A stretch of 64,000 bases of DNA from Syntrophomonas wolfei subsp. methylbutyratica. GTDB lineage: Bacteria > Bacillota > Syntrophomonadia > Syntrophomonadales > Syntrophomonadaceae. Of the stretch, positions 44,613-53,989 are shown piece by piece. The number at the start of each line of letters is the position of its first letter. The first letter of the stretch is position 1. The notes beneath the pieces are model-generated. The model was not told where the DNA came from. It was given only the letters and a program-made list of their open reading frames with translations, and searched no databases. Location of the stretch: positions 62,001 to 126,000 of the forward strand of contig NZ_BBQT01000006.1 in NCBI RefSeq assembly GCF_001570625.1. The letters are read 5' to 3'. The translations under genes were made by a program, and so were the position numbers.

Positions 44613-45860
44613 CTATACTCGGCGTATATCCGCCCCTAATTTCTCCAGCTTTTCATGAATTTTTTCATAACCCCGGTCTATGTGTTCCACCTTGCTTATT
44701 ATAGTCTCTTCATGGGCAAATAAAGCAGCCAGGATTAACGCAGCACCGGCTCTCAGATCAGTCGCTTCTACTGTAGCTCCTTCCAGGGCCGTTTTCCCTT
44801 TAACAATAGCGATACGACCCTCCAGTTTTATATCGGCTCCCATACGCCTGAGTTCCTGAACATGCATATAACGGTTTTCGAAAATGGTTTCAACTATAAT
44901 ACTGGTTCCGGGAATAGCGGCAAATAAGGCCATCATCTGGGGTTGCATATCAGTGGGAAAACCCGGGTAGGGCATGGTTTTAATGTCGGTGGGGCGGTAT
45001 TTATGGTTTCCTATTACTCTGACCCCGGAACTTTTAGGGATAACATCTACCCCAATCTCTCTCAATTTAGCAATTAAGGGTTGTAGATGCTCCAATACGA
45101 CATTTTCCAAAAACACCTCACCACGGCTGATGGCTGCAGCCACCATAAAAGTTCCGGCCTCAATACGATCAGGAATTACCCGGTACTCAACCCCATTTAG
45201 TCTTTCTACTCCCTCAATATGCACCGTATCCAGACCCGCCCCAGTAATTCTGGCTCCCATACCATTGAGAAAATTTTGCAAATCAGTGATCTCCGGTTCG
45301 CGAGCTGCATTTCGTATGGTAGTAATACCAGGAGTAAGGGCTGCTGCCATAATAATGTTTTCCGTAGCCCCCACACTGGGGAAATCAAGCAATATTTCTT
45401 TGCCCATTATACCCTGGGCTTTTCCCTCCATAAAGCCATATTCTTCAGTCAATTCATATCCGAGATTTCTTAAACCTTTTAAATGCAGATCCATCGGCCT
45501 GACCCCTATGGCACATCCTCCGGGATAAGCTACCCGGGCTCGCTGAAAGCGCCCTAGCAAAGCTCCCATCACCAGGTTGGATGCTCTCATCTTCCGGGAA
45601 ATGCTTTCCGGGAGCTCATAATTGTTAATAGTCCTGGCATCTATCACCAATACACTGGCTTCTCGTTTCACTTTTGCTCCTAGTATTTCCAAAGCCATAG
45701 ACATCACATTTATATCTTCCAAATCGGGCACCCCGGATAATACCACTTCACCCATTGACATCAGACTGGCGGCCATAATAGGCAAAGTTGCATTTTTTGA
45801 ACCACTTATTTCGACCTGGCCTTTTAGCCGCCGTCCTCCTCTGAGCCTCAAACTATTCAA
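44613..45860 (-). CDS. murA: MurA, UDP-GlcNAc enolpyruvyl transferase
   Basis: 415 aa EPSP-synthase fold. KNATLPIMAASL near residue 22 and the catalytic loop RVAYPGGCAIGVRP with Cys at about 117 (fosfomycin target) are present; the dual D..DMQ segment FPTDMQPQMMALF follows. The start is TTG 45860, 7 nt after GGAGG. First committed step of peptidoglycan synthesis. Confidence 0.96.
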   Translation of the reverse strand: MNSLRLRGGRRLKGQVEISGSKNATLPIMAASLMSMGEVVLSGVPDLEDINVMSMALEILGAKVKREASVLVIDARTINNYELPESISRKMRASNLVMGALLGRFQRARVAYPGGCAIGVRPMDLHLKGLRNLGYELTEEYGFMEGKAQGIMGKEILLDFPSVGATENIIMAAALTPGITTIRNAAREPEITDLQNFLNGMGARITGAGLDTVHIEGVERLNGVEYRVIPDRIEAGTFMVAAAISRGEVFLENVVLEHLQPLIAKLREIGVDVIPKSSGVRVIGNHKYRPTDIKTMPYPGFPTDMQPQMMALFAAIPGTSIIVETIFENRYMHVQELRRMGADIKLEGRIAIVKGKTALEGATVEATDLRAGAALILAALFAHEETIISKVEHIDRGYEKIHEKLEKLGADIRRV

Positions 45861-45879
45861 GAAAACACCTCCACCAGGA

Positions 45880-47277
45880 CTAAACCTTCAGGACAGACTC
45901 GGGAAGAACCTCAAGCAATTGCAGGCCCAGTTTCCATATGTCACCAGCCCCCATGGTAATAATCAAATCATTCTCCTGGCTTATTTGAAGCAGGTAAGGA
46001 ATAATCTCTTCTCTCTGGGGGATATATACCGAGTGGCAGCCAATATTTTGGGCAGCCTGGCAAACCACTTCCCCACTAATCCCAGGAATAGCTTCTTCCC
46101 CGGCAGAATAAACCTCAGTGATTATCGCCAGGTCAGCATTTATTAAGGCCTCGCCCAATTGACGACCCAACAATTGGGTACGCGAATAACGATGAGGTTG
46201 ATATACCACAATTACCCTTCCGGAGTGGAAGTTCCTGGCCGCATCAATTGTCGCCCGGATTTCTGTGGGGTGATGAGCATAGTCATCTACTACCGTAACC
46301 AAAGCTTTCTGTCCCTGGATTTGAAACCTGCGCCTGGCTCCGTGGAAATTCTTTAAAGCTGATTTTATTGGCTCCATTTCTAGTCCCAGCTCCAGAGCAC
46401 TGGCTATGGCTGCTAAAGCATTTAAAGCATTGTGTTTTCCCGGAACCGCCAGTTCAAAACGAGCCAGGAACCCCAGATCTCGCTTATAAACATCAAAACG
46501 CGAGCCCAAACCAATAGACTCCCAATTCAGAAAATAATAGTCGTTAGATAAGTCTTCTCCATAAAACAACAAGCGTTTGTTTAGCGTTAAATCTTTTACT
46601 AAACTACGATTAAAAGCATCTCCTCCATAGAGCATGGCAAAGCCTTCCGGTCTAAGCTGCTCAACAAACTGGCGAAAAGCTTTTCTGATATTATCCACCG
46701 ACTTGTAATAATCCAGGTGATCATCTTCAACATTGGTTATTAAAGCAATATATGGTCTCAAGTCAAGAAACGAAGCATCACTTTCATCAGCTTCCACCAC
46801 GAAATAATCTCCTCTTCCCAGTTTGGCGTTCAGCTCGCTTCCCTGCAACTCCCCCCCAACAATAAAGGAAGGGTCGGTTCCGCAATTGGCCAATACCATG
46901 TACAACATGGATGTCGTGGTGGTCTTTCCATGAGCCCCGGCAACTGCCACTGCCTTTTTGGCATTGGCCAAATGGGCCAGCATCTGTCCCCGTTTTAATA
47001 TAGGAATCTTTTTCTCTCTGGCCAACCTTAGCTCAATATTATCTTGAGGCACGGCTGACGATGCGACCAGCAAATCCACCCCTTCCTTAAGATTGGATGA
47101 AGAATGACCCTTAAATATCTCGATACCTATTTCTTCAAGCCTTCTGGTAGTATCGTTGACCTGCAGGTCTGAACCACTAACCTTATAACCCTGTTGGGCA
47201 AGTACCCTGGCTATACCGCTCATTCCTGCTCCGGCAATTCCTACCATGTGAATCCATTTTCCTGGAGTGAAAGCCAT
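45880..47277 (-). CDS. murC: MurC, UDP-MurNAc:L-alanine ligase
   Basis: 465 aa from ATG 47277, which follows GGAGATGAGG; the frame remains open 51 bp upstream without a site. N-terminal Rossmann GIAGAGMSGIARVL, ATP site GAHGKTTTTSML (about 108-120), VEADESDASFL and DYAHHPTEI are the Mur ligase landmarks. murG lies upstream and murA downstream; murB, often next to murC, is not here. Confidence 0.96.
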   Translation of the reverse strand: MAFTPGKWIHMVGIAGAGMSGIARVLAQQGYKVSGSDLQVNDTTRRLEEIGIEIFKGHSSSNLKEGVDLLVASSAVPQDNIELRLAREKKIPILKRGQMLAHLANAKKAVAVAGAHGKTTTTSMLYMVLANCGTDPSFIVGGELQGSELNAKLGRGDYFVVEADESDASFLDLRPYIALITNVEDDHLDYYKSVDNIRKAFRQFVEQLRPEGFAMLYGGDAFNRSLVKDLTLNKRLLFYGEDLSNDYYFLNWESIGLGSRFDVYKRDLGFLARFELAVPGKHNALNALAAIASALELGLEMEPIKSALKNFHGARRRFQIQGQKALVTVVDDYAHHPTEIRATIDAARNFHSGRVIVVYQPHRYSRTQLLGRQLGEALINADLAIITEVYSAGEEAIPGISGEVVCQAAQNIGCHSVYIPQREEIIPYLLQISQENDLIITMGAGDIWKLGLQLLEVLPESVLKV

Positions 47278-47474
47278 TCCCTCATCTCCTTCTCCAACAT
47301 CTGTCCCAGTACATTTTATAGTATGCATAATTAATAGAAGTGGTTACATTAAAGCTGCTTGTCCCAGCCGCAAAACCAGCGGTGACTTTGGTTAAAACCC
47401 TCGGGAAAGCTCATATTGGTGGATTAGCGGATACGGCGGGAGTAACATTTTTGCCCATGCCTGGCCATAATTAC

Positions 47475-48578
47475 TCAATTGTCTGGCAGTGTTAATATTA
47501 CATCCAGGATCTCATTCAAGGCATTGGGCCGGCCCTCTTTTGCCATATTCCTTGCCATTTCCTTTAAGCAAACCGGGGTTTTCCTTAGTTCATTAACCTT
47601 TTTATAAAGAGTATCCCCATCCAGGAACTCATCAATAACCATTTCCACGGCTTTTTTTGCCAGTAAAGCCCGAGCATTTTTCTCCTGGTGATTTTCCGCC
47701 GCATAGGGATAGGGAACCAAAATTGCCGGCAACCCAAGAATAGCCAGCTCAGAAAGGGTGCCGGCTCCCGCCCGGCATACGGCCAAATCAGCCGCCGCCA
47801 GGGCTTCCTCAATATTAAACATATAGGGATATAAGTGGAGAAACCGCCTTTTACCAAGTGACAAGCATTCCTCCACCTGCGGTTTAATTTCATTATAGGA
47901 TGATTCTCCCGTAATCCATATTATTTGCATCTGGCTATCCTGCCAGCGCTCCACCGCTTCCAACATAGCCTGGTTGATAGTCATGGCCCCGCGGCTACCG
48001 CCAAAAACCACCAGGGTAAACAGATTAGGCTCAAGCTGCAGCTTTTTTATGCTCTCCGCCCGCTGGACATCCAATATTTCCGACCTAACCGGCAAACCGG
48101 TTACTTTCATGGATTTGGCCTTCATATAAGGGGCGGCTTCGGCAAAATTAAGTAAAGCATAATCCACTCTCCGGGCCAGATTCCGGTTGGCCAGCCCGGG
48201 AATAGCATTCTGTTCATGTATCACGGTCTTAGACGGGAAAAAAGTAGCCGCTAGTACAACAGGAAAAGAAACATAGCCGCCAGTACCTATCACGATATCA
48301 GGTTGAAAATCTTTTATTATATCCCAAGCCTGAAAAAAACTGCGGGGAAATTTCACCAGGGAGCGAGAAGCTTTGAGCATGGAGGAGCGGTCAATTCCTG
48401 ATATATCGATAGTAGTGAATCTTAGGCCCGCCCGGGGAACAATATTAGACTCCAAACCCTTTTTCGTACCTACATAGAGGATTTCTGCTTCCCCTTGCCT
48501 CCCCTTTAAACCGCTGGCTATAGCCAGGGCTGGATATATATGTCCTCCGGTACCTCCCCCGGTAATGATAAACTTCAT
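47475..48578 (-). CDS. murG: MurG, lipid II-forming GlcNAc transferase
   Basis: 367 aa. I start at ATG 48578, giving [17 protein letters not shown], the standard MurG N-terminus, with AAGGAGG 12 nt upstream. The frame stays open for another 327 bp, but that stretch is the S/P repeat zone and encodes only periodic Arg/Glu/Gly. Gly-rich loop 2 ([13 protein letters not shown]) and the UDP site ([21 protein letters not shown]) are present. It adds GlcNAc to lipid I on the inner membrane face. Confidence 0.96.
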   Translation of the reverse strand: MKFIITGGGTGGHIYPALAIASGLKGRQGEAEILYVGTKKGLESNIVPRAGLRFTTIDISGIDRSSMLKASRSLVKFPRSFFQAWDIIKDFQPDIVIGTGGYVSFPVVLAATFFPSKTVIHEQNAIPGLANRNLARRVDYALLNFAEAAPYMKAKSMKVTGLPVRSEILDVQRAESIKKLQLEPNLFTLVVFGGSRGAMTINQAMLEAVERWQDSQMQIIWITGESSYNEIKPQVEECLSLGKRRFLHLYPYMFNIEEALAAADLAVCRAGAGTLSELAILGLPAILVPYPYAAENHQEKNARALLAKKAVEMVIDEFLDGDTLYKKVNELRKTPVCLKEMARNMAKEGRPNALNEILDVILTLPDN

Positions 48579-48895
48579 TTGAACTGCCTGCCTCCTTAAC
48601 ATAAACCAACCAGAAACTAACCCAATGTCACGGGGACGGGGTTGTTGACAACTTCGCCCTTCTGATTTCTGACGTTCGACATCCGACCACCAATAACCCC
48701 TCCGCCCTCCGTCTTCCGCCTTCCGGGATGTCACGGGGACGGGGTTGTTGACAACTTCGCCCTTCTGATTTCTGACGTTCGACATCCGACCACCAATAAC
48801 CCCTCCGCCCTCCGTCTTCCGTCTTCCGTCTTCCGCCCTCCGTCTTCCGTCTTCCGTCTTCCGCCCTCCGTCTTCCGCCTTCCGTCTTCCGACGA
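48579..48895. repeat. ftsW-murG spacer: 103-bp tandem duplication with S motifs and P tracts
   Basis: 317 bp. An approximately 103-bp unit starting ATGTCACGGGGACGGGG is present at 48625 and again at 48728. Each has an S motif followed by CTGATTTCTGACGTTCGACATCCGACC and CCGCCCTCCGTCTTCCG. The second unit continues into a longer run of CCGTCTTCCG/CCGCCCTCCG octamers to 48893, up to the ftsW stop codon. Not coding. Confidence 0.8.
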
Positions 48896-49990
48896 TTAAT
48901 TGCAATAGCGGGAGATGTTCAGCAGCAAGCCTACTCCACAGAGGGTGAACAACAATGATGAACCTCCATAGCTTATAAATGGTAAAGTTATTCCGGTAAC
49001 CGGCAGTGCGCCTGCTACTACCGCGATATTAACCAAGGCCTGAAAAACTATCATTAGCGTAATACCAACCGCCAGGAGACTGCCAAAGGTATCCGGAGCC
49101 TTGATGGCCGTTCTAAATCCCCGCCAGGCAAAGAGTAAAAAAAGAAGCAGAACCAGGCAGGCTCCCACAAAACCTAATTCTTCGCCCAGAATAGCAAAAA
49201 TAAAATCCGTATGTTGTTCCGGAAGGTAGAAGAATTTTTGCCGGCTCCGTCCCAGGCCCATTCCAAACAAACCTCCCGAGCCCAGGGCATAAAGGGACTG
49301 AATGGTCTGATAGCCTTCATCACCCGCATATTTCCAGGGATTCAAAAAGGCAACCAGCCTTTCCAAACGGTAGGGAGCAACCGCTATAGCCGCCAATATC
49401 GCACCTAATCCGGCCATAAAAACCGCCCCCAGATGAGACCATTTGGCCCCGGCGGCCAGCAACATGAAAAATACCGTGGCCGCAATGGCAAAAGCGGTTC
49501 CCAGATCAGGCTGCAGCATAATCAATCCCCCAACCAGTGCCACCAAAAGCAAGTAGGGCAGTACTCCTTTCGAGAAAGAGCGTATGGAGGAAAGGTTCTG
49601 ATCCATGGTCCGGGCCAAAAGCATTATCATTCCCAATTTGGCCAGTTCCGAAGGGGAAAAACGCAAAAAACCCACTCCCAGCCAGCGCTTGGATTCATTT
49701 ACCTCAATACCCAGGGGAGTAATTACCAGAACCAGGCAAATCAAGGAAATGACCATCAAGGGCAGGGCCAGGTCTTTAAGCTTGGAATAGTTTATTTTCA
49801 TTATTACCAGCATAGCCATTATACCTAATATCGCCCAATATAACTGGCGCTTAAAAAAATGGTAGGCATCGTCATAGCGGATATTCGAAGTAACCGCGCT
49901 GGAACTAAACACCATTACCAATCCTATTCCTAACAAGGCCATTGTGGTTATAAACAAGATAAAATCCGGCGGGCCTTTTTTTGCTCTCAA
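48896..49990 (-). CDS. ftsW: FtsW/SpoVE, SEDS peptidoglycan polymerase
   Basis: 364 aa with about ten membrane segments. SEDS landmarks: [22 protein letters not shown] and, near the end, [26 protein letters not shown]. It polymerises lipid II with FtsI at the septum; in sporulating relatives this copy may be SpoVE. Start TTG 49990 after GGGGGGG. Placed between murD and murG as spoVE is in Bacillus. Confidence 0.95.
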   Translation of the reverse strand: MRAKKGPPDFILFITTMALLGIGLVMVFSSSAVTSNIRYDDAYHFFKRQLYWAILGIMAMLVIMKINYSKLKDLALPLMVISLICLVLVITPLGIEVNESKRWLGVGFLRFSPSELAKLGMIMLLARTMDQNLSSIRSFSKGVLPYLLLVALVGGLIMLQPDLGTAFAIAATVFFMLLAAGAKWSHLGAVFMAGLGAILAAIAVAPYRLERLVAFLNPWKYAGDEGYQTIQSLYALGSGGLFGMGLGRSRQKFFYLPEQHTDFIFAILGEELGFVGACLVLLLFLLFAWRGFRTAIKAPDTFGSLLAVGITLMIVFQALVNIAVVAGALPVTGITLPFISYGGSSLLFTLCGVGLLLNISRYCN

Positions 49991-50026
49991 TCTTTCCCCC
50001 CCCAGCAGAAGCAGTAGTAGGAGAAA

Positions 50027-51388
50027 CTATTTGGAAATAGACTTGACCATCTCACAAAAGAGATCCCCCCGCTGTTCATAGCTTGCGAACATATCCCAAC
50101 TGGCACAAGCCGGAGAGAGCAGTACTACTTCACCCTTTCGCGCCAGTTCGTGGGCCTTGCTTACAGCCGCTTGCAGGTCTTCTACCTCATGTATATTCCG
50201 GAAACCGGCATCGATGACTGCAGCCTTTATTTCTTCCCGGGCCTCCCCCAGCAGGACTAATTCTCTCACTTTCTGCTTTATTAACCCGGCCAGCTGGGAG
50301 AAACTGGAGCCCTTATTTCTGCCCCCGGCTATCAGTATAATAGGCTGGTTAAAAGAGTCCAGGGCTTTCATCACCGACTCGGGATTGGTAGCCTTGGAGT
50401 CATTTACATAAAAGACATCATCATAAAGGCCCAGCTCCTCCATCCGATGCCTAACCCCAGGAAAAGTGGCCAGAGCCTGGCGAATATCATCCGGGCTAAC
50501 CCCGGCAATACTGGCCATCACTGTAGCAGCTAGAATATTCTCCAGATTGTGTTTCCCCCGCAGGGAGACTTCATCTATTCTCGCTATTTCCTGAACACTT
50601 CCCGCCCTCTTAATAGTTATGACCCCATTATCTATAAACGCCCCTTCCTGCAACTCCCGTTCACAGGAAAAAAACAAGGTCCGGGCAGGGCAGCTTCGGG
50701 CCATTTCCCTTAGAATAGAATCTTCATAATTAAATACCGCATAATCATCTGGCTTTTGCTGGGCAAATATCCTGGCTTTCGCCTCAATATATCTTTCCAT
50801 CGTCTTGTGCCGGTTAAGGTGATCAGGAGTGATATTAAGCAGGCCGCAGATATAAGGCCGGAAGCTTGAACTGCTCTCCAGTTGAAAACTGGACAACTCT
50901 ACCACAATTATCCCTGCAGAGATACTATCCAGCAAAGTGGTCAAGGGAATGCCGATATTGCCGCCGGCCAGTGAATTCCTCCCTGCCTGGGCTAAAATGT
51001 AGTGAAGTAAGGAAGTAGTAGTAGTCTTGCCGTTGGTTCCGCTTATGGCCAGGAACTCAACTGTCTTTGGTTTCAGGATATAAGCCAGTTCCACCTCTCC
51101 AATTACCGGGATTCCCTGCTCCCGGGCTTGCCGGATTGCTGCTGTTTCCAGCGGAACTCCCGGGCTTACTACCAGCAGATCAAAATCCTGCCGCTTCACT
51201 TCCGGATATCCCCCGGCATAATACCTTATGCCCTGTTTTCCCAATTCATCCAGAATCGGAGCCAGGGTTCGGGCTTCTTTTTCATCACAAGCGCTAAGCT
51301 GAGCGCCACGCTTCTCCAGGGCCTTTATCGCCGCCATTCCACTGCGGGCCAAACCTACTACCAGTATCCTCTTACCGCTAAAATCCAA
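50027..51388 (-). CDS. murD: MurD, UDP-MurNAc-L-Ala:D-Glu ligase
   Basis: 453 aa from TTG 51388, which is 7 nt after GGGAGG; an in-frame ATG 48 bp upstream lacks a site and lies by the mraY stop. Residue 6 onward gives GKRILVVGLARSGMAA; ATP loop AISGTNGKTTTTSLL near 110; NDSKATNPESVMKAL and LLSPACASWDMFASYEQRGDLF are MurD-specific. Cytoplasmic. Confidence 0.95.
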   Translation of the reverse strand: MDFSGKRILVVGLARSGMAAIKALEKRGAQLSACDEKEARTLAPILDELGKQGIRYYAGGYPEVKRQDFDLLVVSPGVPLETAAIRQAREQGIPVIGEVELAYILKPKTVEFLAISGTNGKTTTTSLLHYILAQAGRNSLAGGNIGIPLTTLLDSISAGIIVVELSSFQLESSSSFRPYICGLLNITPDHLNRHKTMERYIEAKARIFAQQKPDDYAVFNYEDSILREMARSCPARTLFFSCERELQEGAFIDNGVITIKRAGSVQEIARIDEVSLRGKHNLENILAATVMASIAGVSPDDIRQALATFPGVRHRMEELGLYDDVFYVNDSKATNPESVMKALDSFNQPIILIAGGRNKGSSFSQLAGLIKQKVRELVLLGEAREEIKAAVIDAGFRNIHEVEDLQAAVSKAHELARKGEVVLLSPACASWDMFASYEQRGDLFCEMVKSISK

Positions 51389-51411
51389 TACATCTCCTCC
51401 CAACAGGGGGC

Positions 51412-52386
51412 TTAGCCTACTCCCCAAAAGCTCCAAATCCCCAGTAGCATAAAAACAAAGGAAAGGCCCCAGAAATATCTTACCACCCTGGTTTCCGGCC
51501 AGCCTTTCAACTCATAATGGTGATGCAAGGGAGCCATGCGAAATATCCTCTTTCTCGTAGTTTGGTAGGATATAACCTGTAAGATAACACTTAAGGTTTC
51601 AATCACATAGACCCCACCAATAATAATCAAAGCTATTTCCGAGCGGGTTAAGGCCGCCACAGCAGCCACTGCTCCTCCCAGGGCCATAGAACCGGTATCT
51701 CCCATAAAAACCCGGGCAGGATGGCGGTTAAATATTAGAAAACCCAGGCAAGCTCCGGCCAGTGCGCCACAAAAAACACTCAAGCTATAATGTCCGGTCA
51801 TAACGCAAATGACCGCCAGGGCCAGGCTTACAAAAAAGCTTACCCCGGAAGCCAGTCCATCCAGGCCATCAGTAAGATTCACCGCATTGGCAGTACTCAC
51901 CACAACAAAAACAATGAAGGGAAGATACCACCAACCAGGATCCACTGCATGGCCGGTAAAGGGTATAAGTATAGCGGTTCCCCGTTTAAAATAAAGAATC
52001 AACAAAAGCCCGAAAAGAAATGCTATCAGGAGCTGCAATCCTAGTTTTTCTCGGGCACGGAGCCCCAGGGAACGTTTCAATACCACCTTGATATAGTCAT
52101 CCCCAAAGCCTACTGAACCAAATGCCAGCATTAGCAGCACCGCTGCCAGGGCTTCAGTACTGCTACCTGCCATAATGAAGCTGGCCAGCATTACGGCGGT
52201 AATAATAATTATCCCCCCCATGGTGGGGGTGCCTGCTTTGGCATAATGACCTTTGGGGCCTTCCTCTCTAATATTCTGCCCTACTTTGAGCCGTTTAAGA
52301 AATGGTATCATTATAGGTCCCATTATTATTGAAACCACAATGGCAATAGCTGCCGCAATAAATGCATTAATTAAATAATTCTGCAA
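51412..52386 (-). CDS. mraY: MraY, lipid I-forming translocase
   Basis: 324 aa with ten membrane segments. Family motifs: GKAGTPTMGG-type (AKAGTPTMGGIIII near 50), NAVNLTDGLDGLA (about 165-177, metal/substrate Asp residues), FMGDTGSMALGG and APLHHHYELKGWPETRVV. Start TTG 52386. R4 is inserted between murF and this gene. Confidence 0.97.
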   Translation of the reverse strand: MQNYLINAFIAAAIAIVVSIIMGPIMIPFLKRLKVGQNIREEGPKGHYAKAGTPTMGGIIIITAVMLASFIMAGSSTEALAAVLLMLAFGSVGFGDDYIKVVLKRSLGLRAREKLGLQLLIAFLFGLLLILYFKRGTAILIPFTGHAVDPGWWYLPFIVFVVVSTANAVNLTDGLDGLASGVSFFVSLALAVICVMTGHYSLSVFCGALAGACLGFLIFNRHPARVFMGDTGSMALGGAVAAVAALTRSEIALIIIGGVYVIETLSVILQVISYQTTRKRIFRMAPLHHHYELKGWPETRVVRYFWGLSFVFMLLGIWSFWGVG

Positions 52387-52420
52387 AGGATACCCTCCTG
52401 CTTAAGGAAAATTATTATTT

Positions 52421-52599
52421 GATTCCGCTGCAAAAAGTAATAATTATGCATTAGCTTGCATAAATATTCCGCTCCAGCGTCCTTAATAGCGACCGCAGGG
52501 AGCATCAGTTGTGCCCGACAGGGCGCTCCGCATGGGCAACACTCGCTTTGCATATTTATGCAACCCTATGCAGCAAAAAGGGGTTTTTGCAGTAGAGTC
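52421..52599. mobile_element. R4: internally deleted MITE-like element at the murF stop codon
   Basis: 179 bp; left end GATTCCGCTGCAAAAAG as in R1, right end degenerate (GCAGTAGAGTC). Flanked by the 7-bp direct repeat ATTATTT (52414-52420 and 52600-52606). The murF stop TAA (52603-52601) is inside the second copy. The central module section seen in R1 is missing. Confidence 0.87.
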
Positions 52600-52600
52600 A

Positions 52601-53989
52601 TTATTTAAAATAAGAACGAATTTCTTCCGCCAGGCTTTCCAGCTGCATTCCCCGGGAAGCCTTAAACAATATGGTATCACTGCTGCTCAGGCTTTGTTTA
52701 AGAAATTCTATGCTTTCTTCTTTGGAAAGGTAATGCTTGACCTGCTCTCCTGCCATGCCTGCTGCCCGGGCCGCTTCCGCCATCCATGCCGCCCGTTCCC
52801 CTATGCATATCAAAAGATCCACCTGGTTCTTAACCGCATGGCGACCAACTTCCCGGTGTCCCTCCTGCTCGTAATCACCCAATTCCAACATATCTCCCAA
52901 AACCGCTGCCAATTTGCCTTTTCCCCGCAGCTCCCGGCTGGTTTCCAGGGCATTAATCATGGAAAGCGTATTAGCATTATAAGTATCATTGATTATCTTT
53001 CCCCCGGCAGGTAGAGGAATAATCTCCAGGCGCTGGGAACCCGGATTGAAATTAAGCAGGCTGGACTTTATTTCTTCCATGGAAACCCCCAGCAGAAACG
53101 CCATGGCTGCAGCAGCCACTGCATTCATAGCCCATCTCCTTGAAGGCAACGGCAAGAACAGTTTTTCCGGCTGACCCAGGCAGATAAGACTTATTTCTAT
53201 ACCTTGATTTCTTATAGTAGTTTCCTCAATGCGAAAATCACAGGATTTACTATAGCCAAAGCGGTATTTTTTGCCCGCATATGGCCGAACCGCTTCCTCC
53301 AGCAGTGGAGAATCCCCATTAATAAGAGCAAAGTCACCGGTCCTGAGAGTTGCCAGTACTTCCGCTTTTGCCCGGGCTATATTCTCCAGGCTGCCCAGGG
53401 TTTCCAGGTGTACCTTTTCCACATTGCTTATAAGGGCCGCGCTCGGCTGAGCTATTGCAGCCAGCTGCAACAATTCCCCCCGGCCCCTCATGGCCATTTC
53501 CAGTACCGCCACCTGATGAGTTTCATCCAGTTGCAATAAGGTCAAGGGAAGGCCAATTTCATTATTGTAATTGCCACTGCTTTTCAAGGTTTTAAAACGG
53601 GATTGCAGGCAGAGAGCTAAAACATCCTTGGTACTGGTTTTGCCAACACTGCCCGTAACCGCCACCACCGGTATATTGAAGCTGCGCCGGTAAGCAGCAG
53701 CCAGATCCTGCAAAGCATCAAGAGTATCATTAACCAGGATTAGAGCTTTACCGGGGCCGGCTTTAGTCAAGCAGTCCCCCCGGGAGACAACAACCACCGC
53801 AGCCCCATTTCTCCATGCATCCTCCAGAAAATCATGTCCATCAGAACTTTCTCCTTTAAAGGCAAAAAACAAATACCCGGGGTTAACTCGGCGTGAATCA
53901 ATCTCCACCCCGCTAACTATGGTCTTTTCATTGCCAGCCAGGAGTTTTCCTTTAATACTATCTACAACAAAACCCAGCTCCAAATACAT
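52601..53989 (-). CDS. murF: MurF, D-Ala-D-Ala adding ligase
   Basis: 462 aa. Completes the UDP-MurNAc-pentapeptide. ATP loop VTGSVGKTSTKDVL (about 110-123), NYNNEIGLPLTLL and INDTYNANTLSMINAL are diagnostic. ATG 53989 overlaps the murE stop region. The stop is within the R4 target duplication. Confidence 0.96.
   Translation of the reverse strand: MYLELGFVVDSIKGKLLAGNEKTIVSGVEIDSRRVNPGYLFFAFKGESSDGHDFLEDAWRNGAAVVVVSRGDCLTKAGPGKALILVNDTLDALQDLAAAYRRSFNIPVVAVTGSVGKTSTKDVLALCLQSRFKTLKSSGNYNNEIGLPLTLLQLDETHQVAVLEMAMRGRGELLQLAAIAQPSAALISNVEKVHLETLGSLENIARAKAEVLATLRTGDFALINGDSPLLEEAVRPYAGKKYRFGYSKSCDFRIEETTIRNQGIEISLICLGQPEKLFLPLPSRRWAMNAVAAAAMAFLLGVSMEEIKSSLLNFNPGSQRLEIIPLPAGGKIINDTYNANTLSMINALETSRELRGKGKLAAVLGDMLELGDYEQEGHREVGRHAVKNQVDLLICIGERAAWMAEAARAAGMAGEQVKHYLSKEESIEFLKQSLSSSDTILFKASRGMQLESLAEEIRSYFK

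Noticed and set aside
48690-48893. CRISPR array
   Set aside because: The repeats are 8-10 bp without unique spacers; no cas genes are near.
48579-48905. In-frame 109-residue extension upstream of murG
   Set aside because: The extension translates the P tracts into periodic Arg/Glu/Asp/Gly; the normal MurG N-terminus begins at ATG 48578 with its own site.
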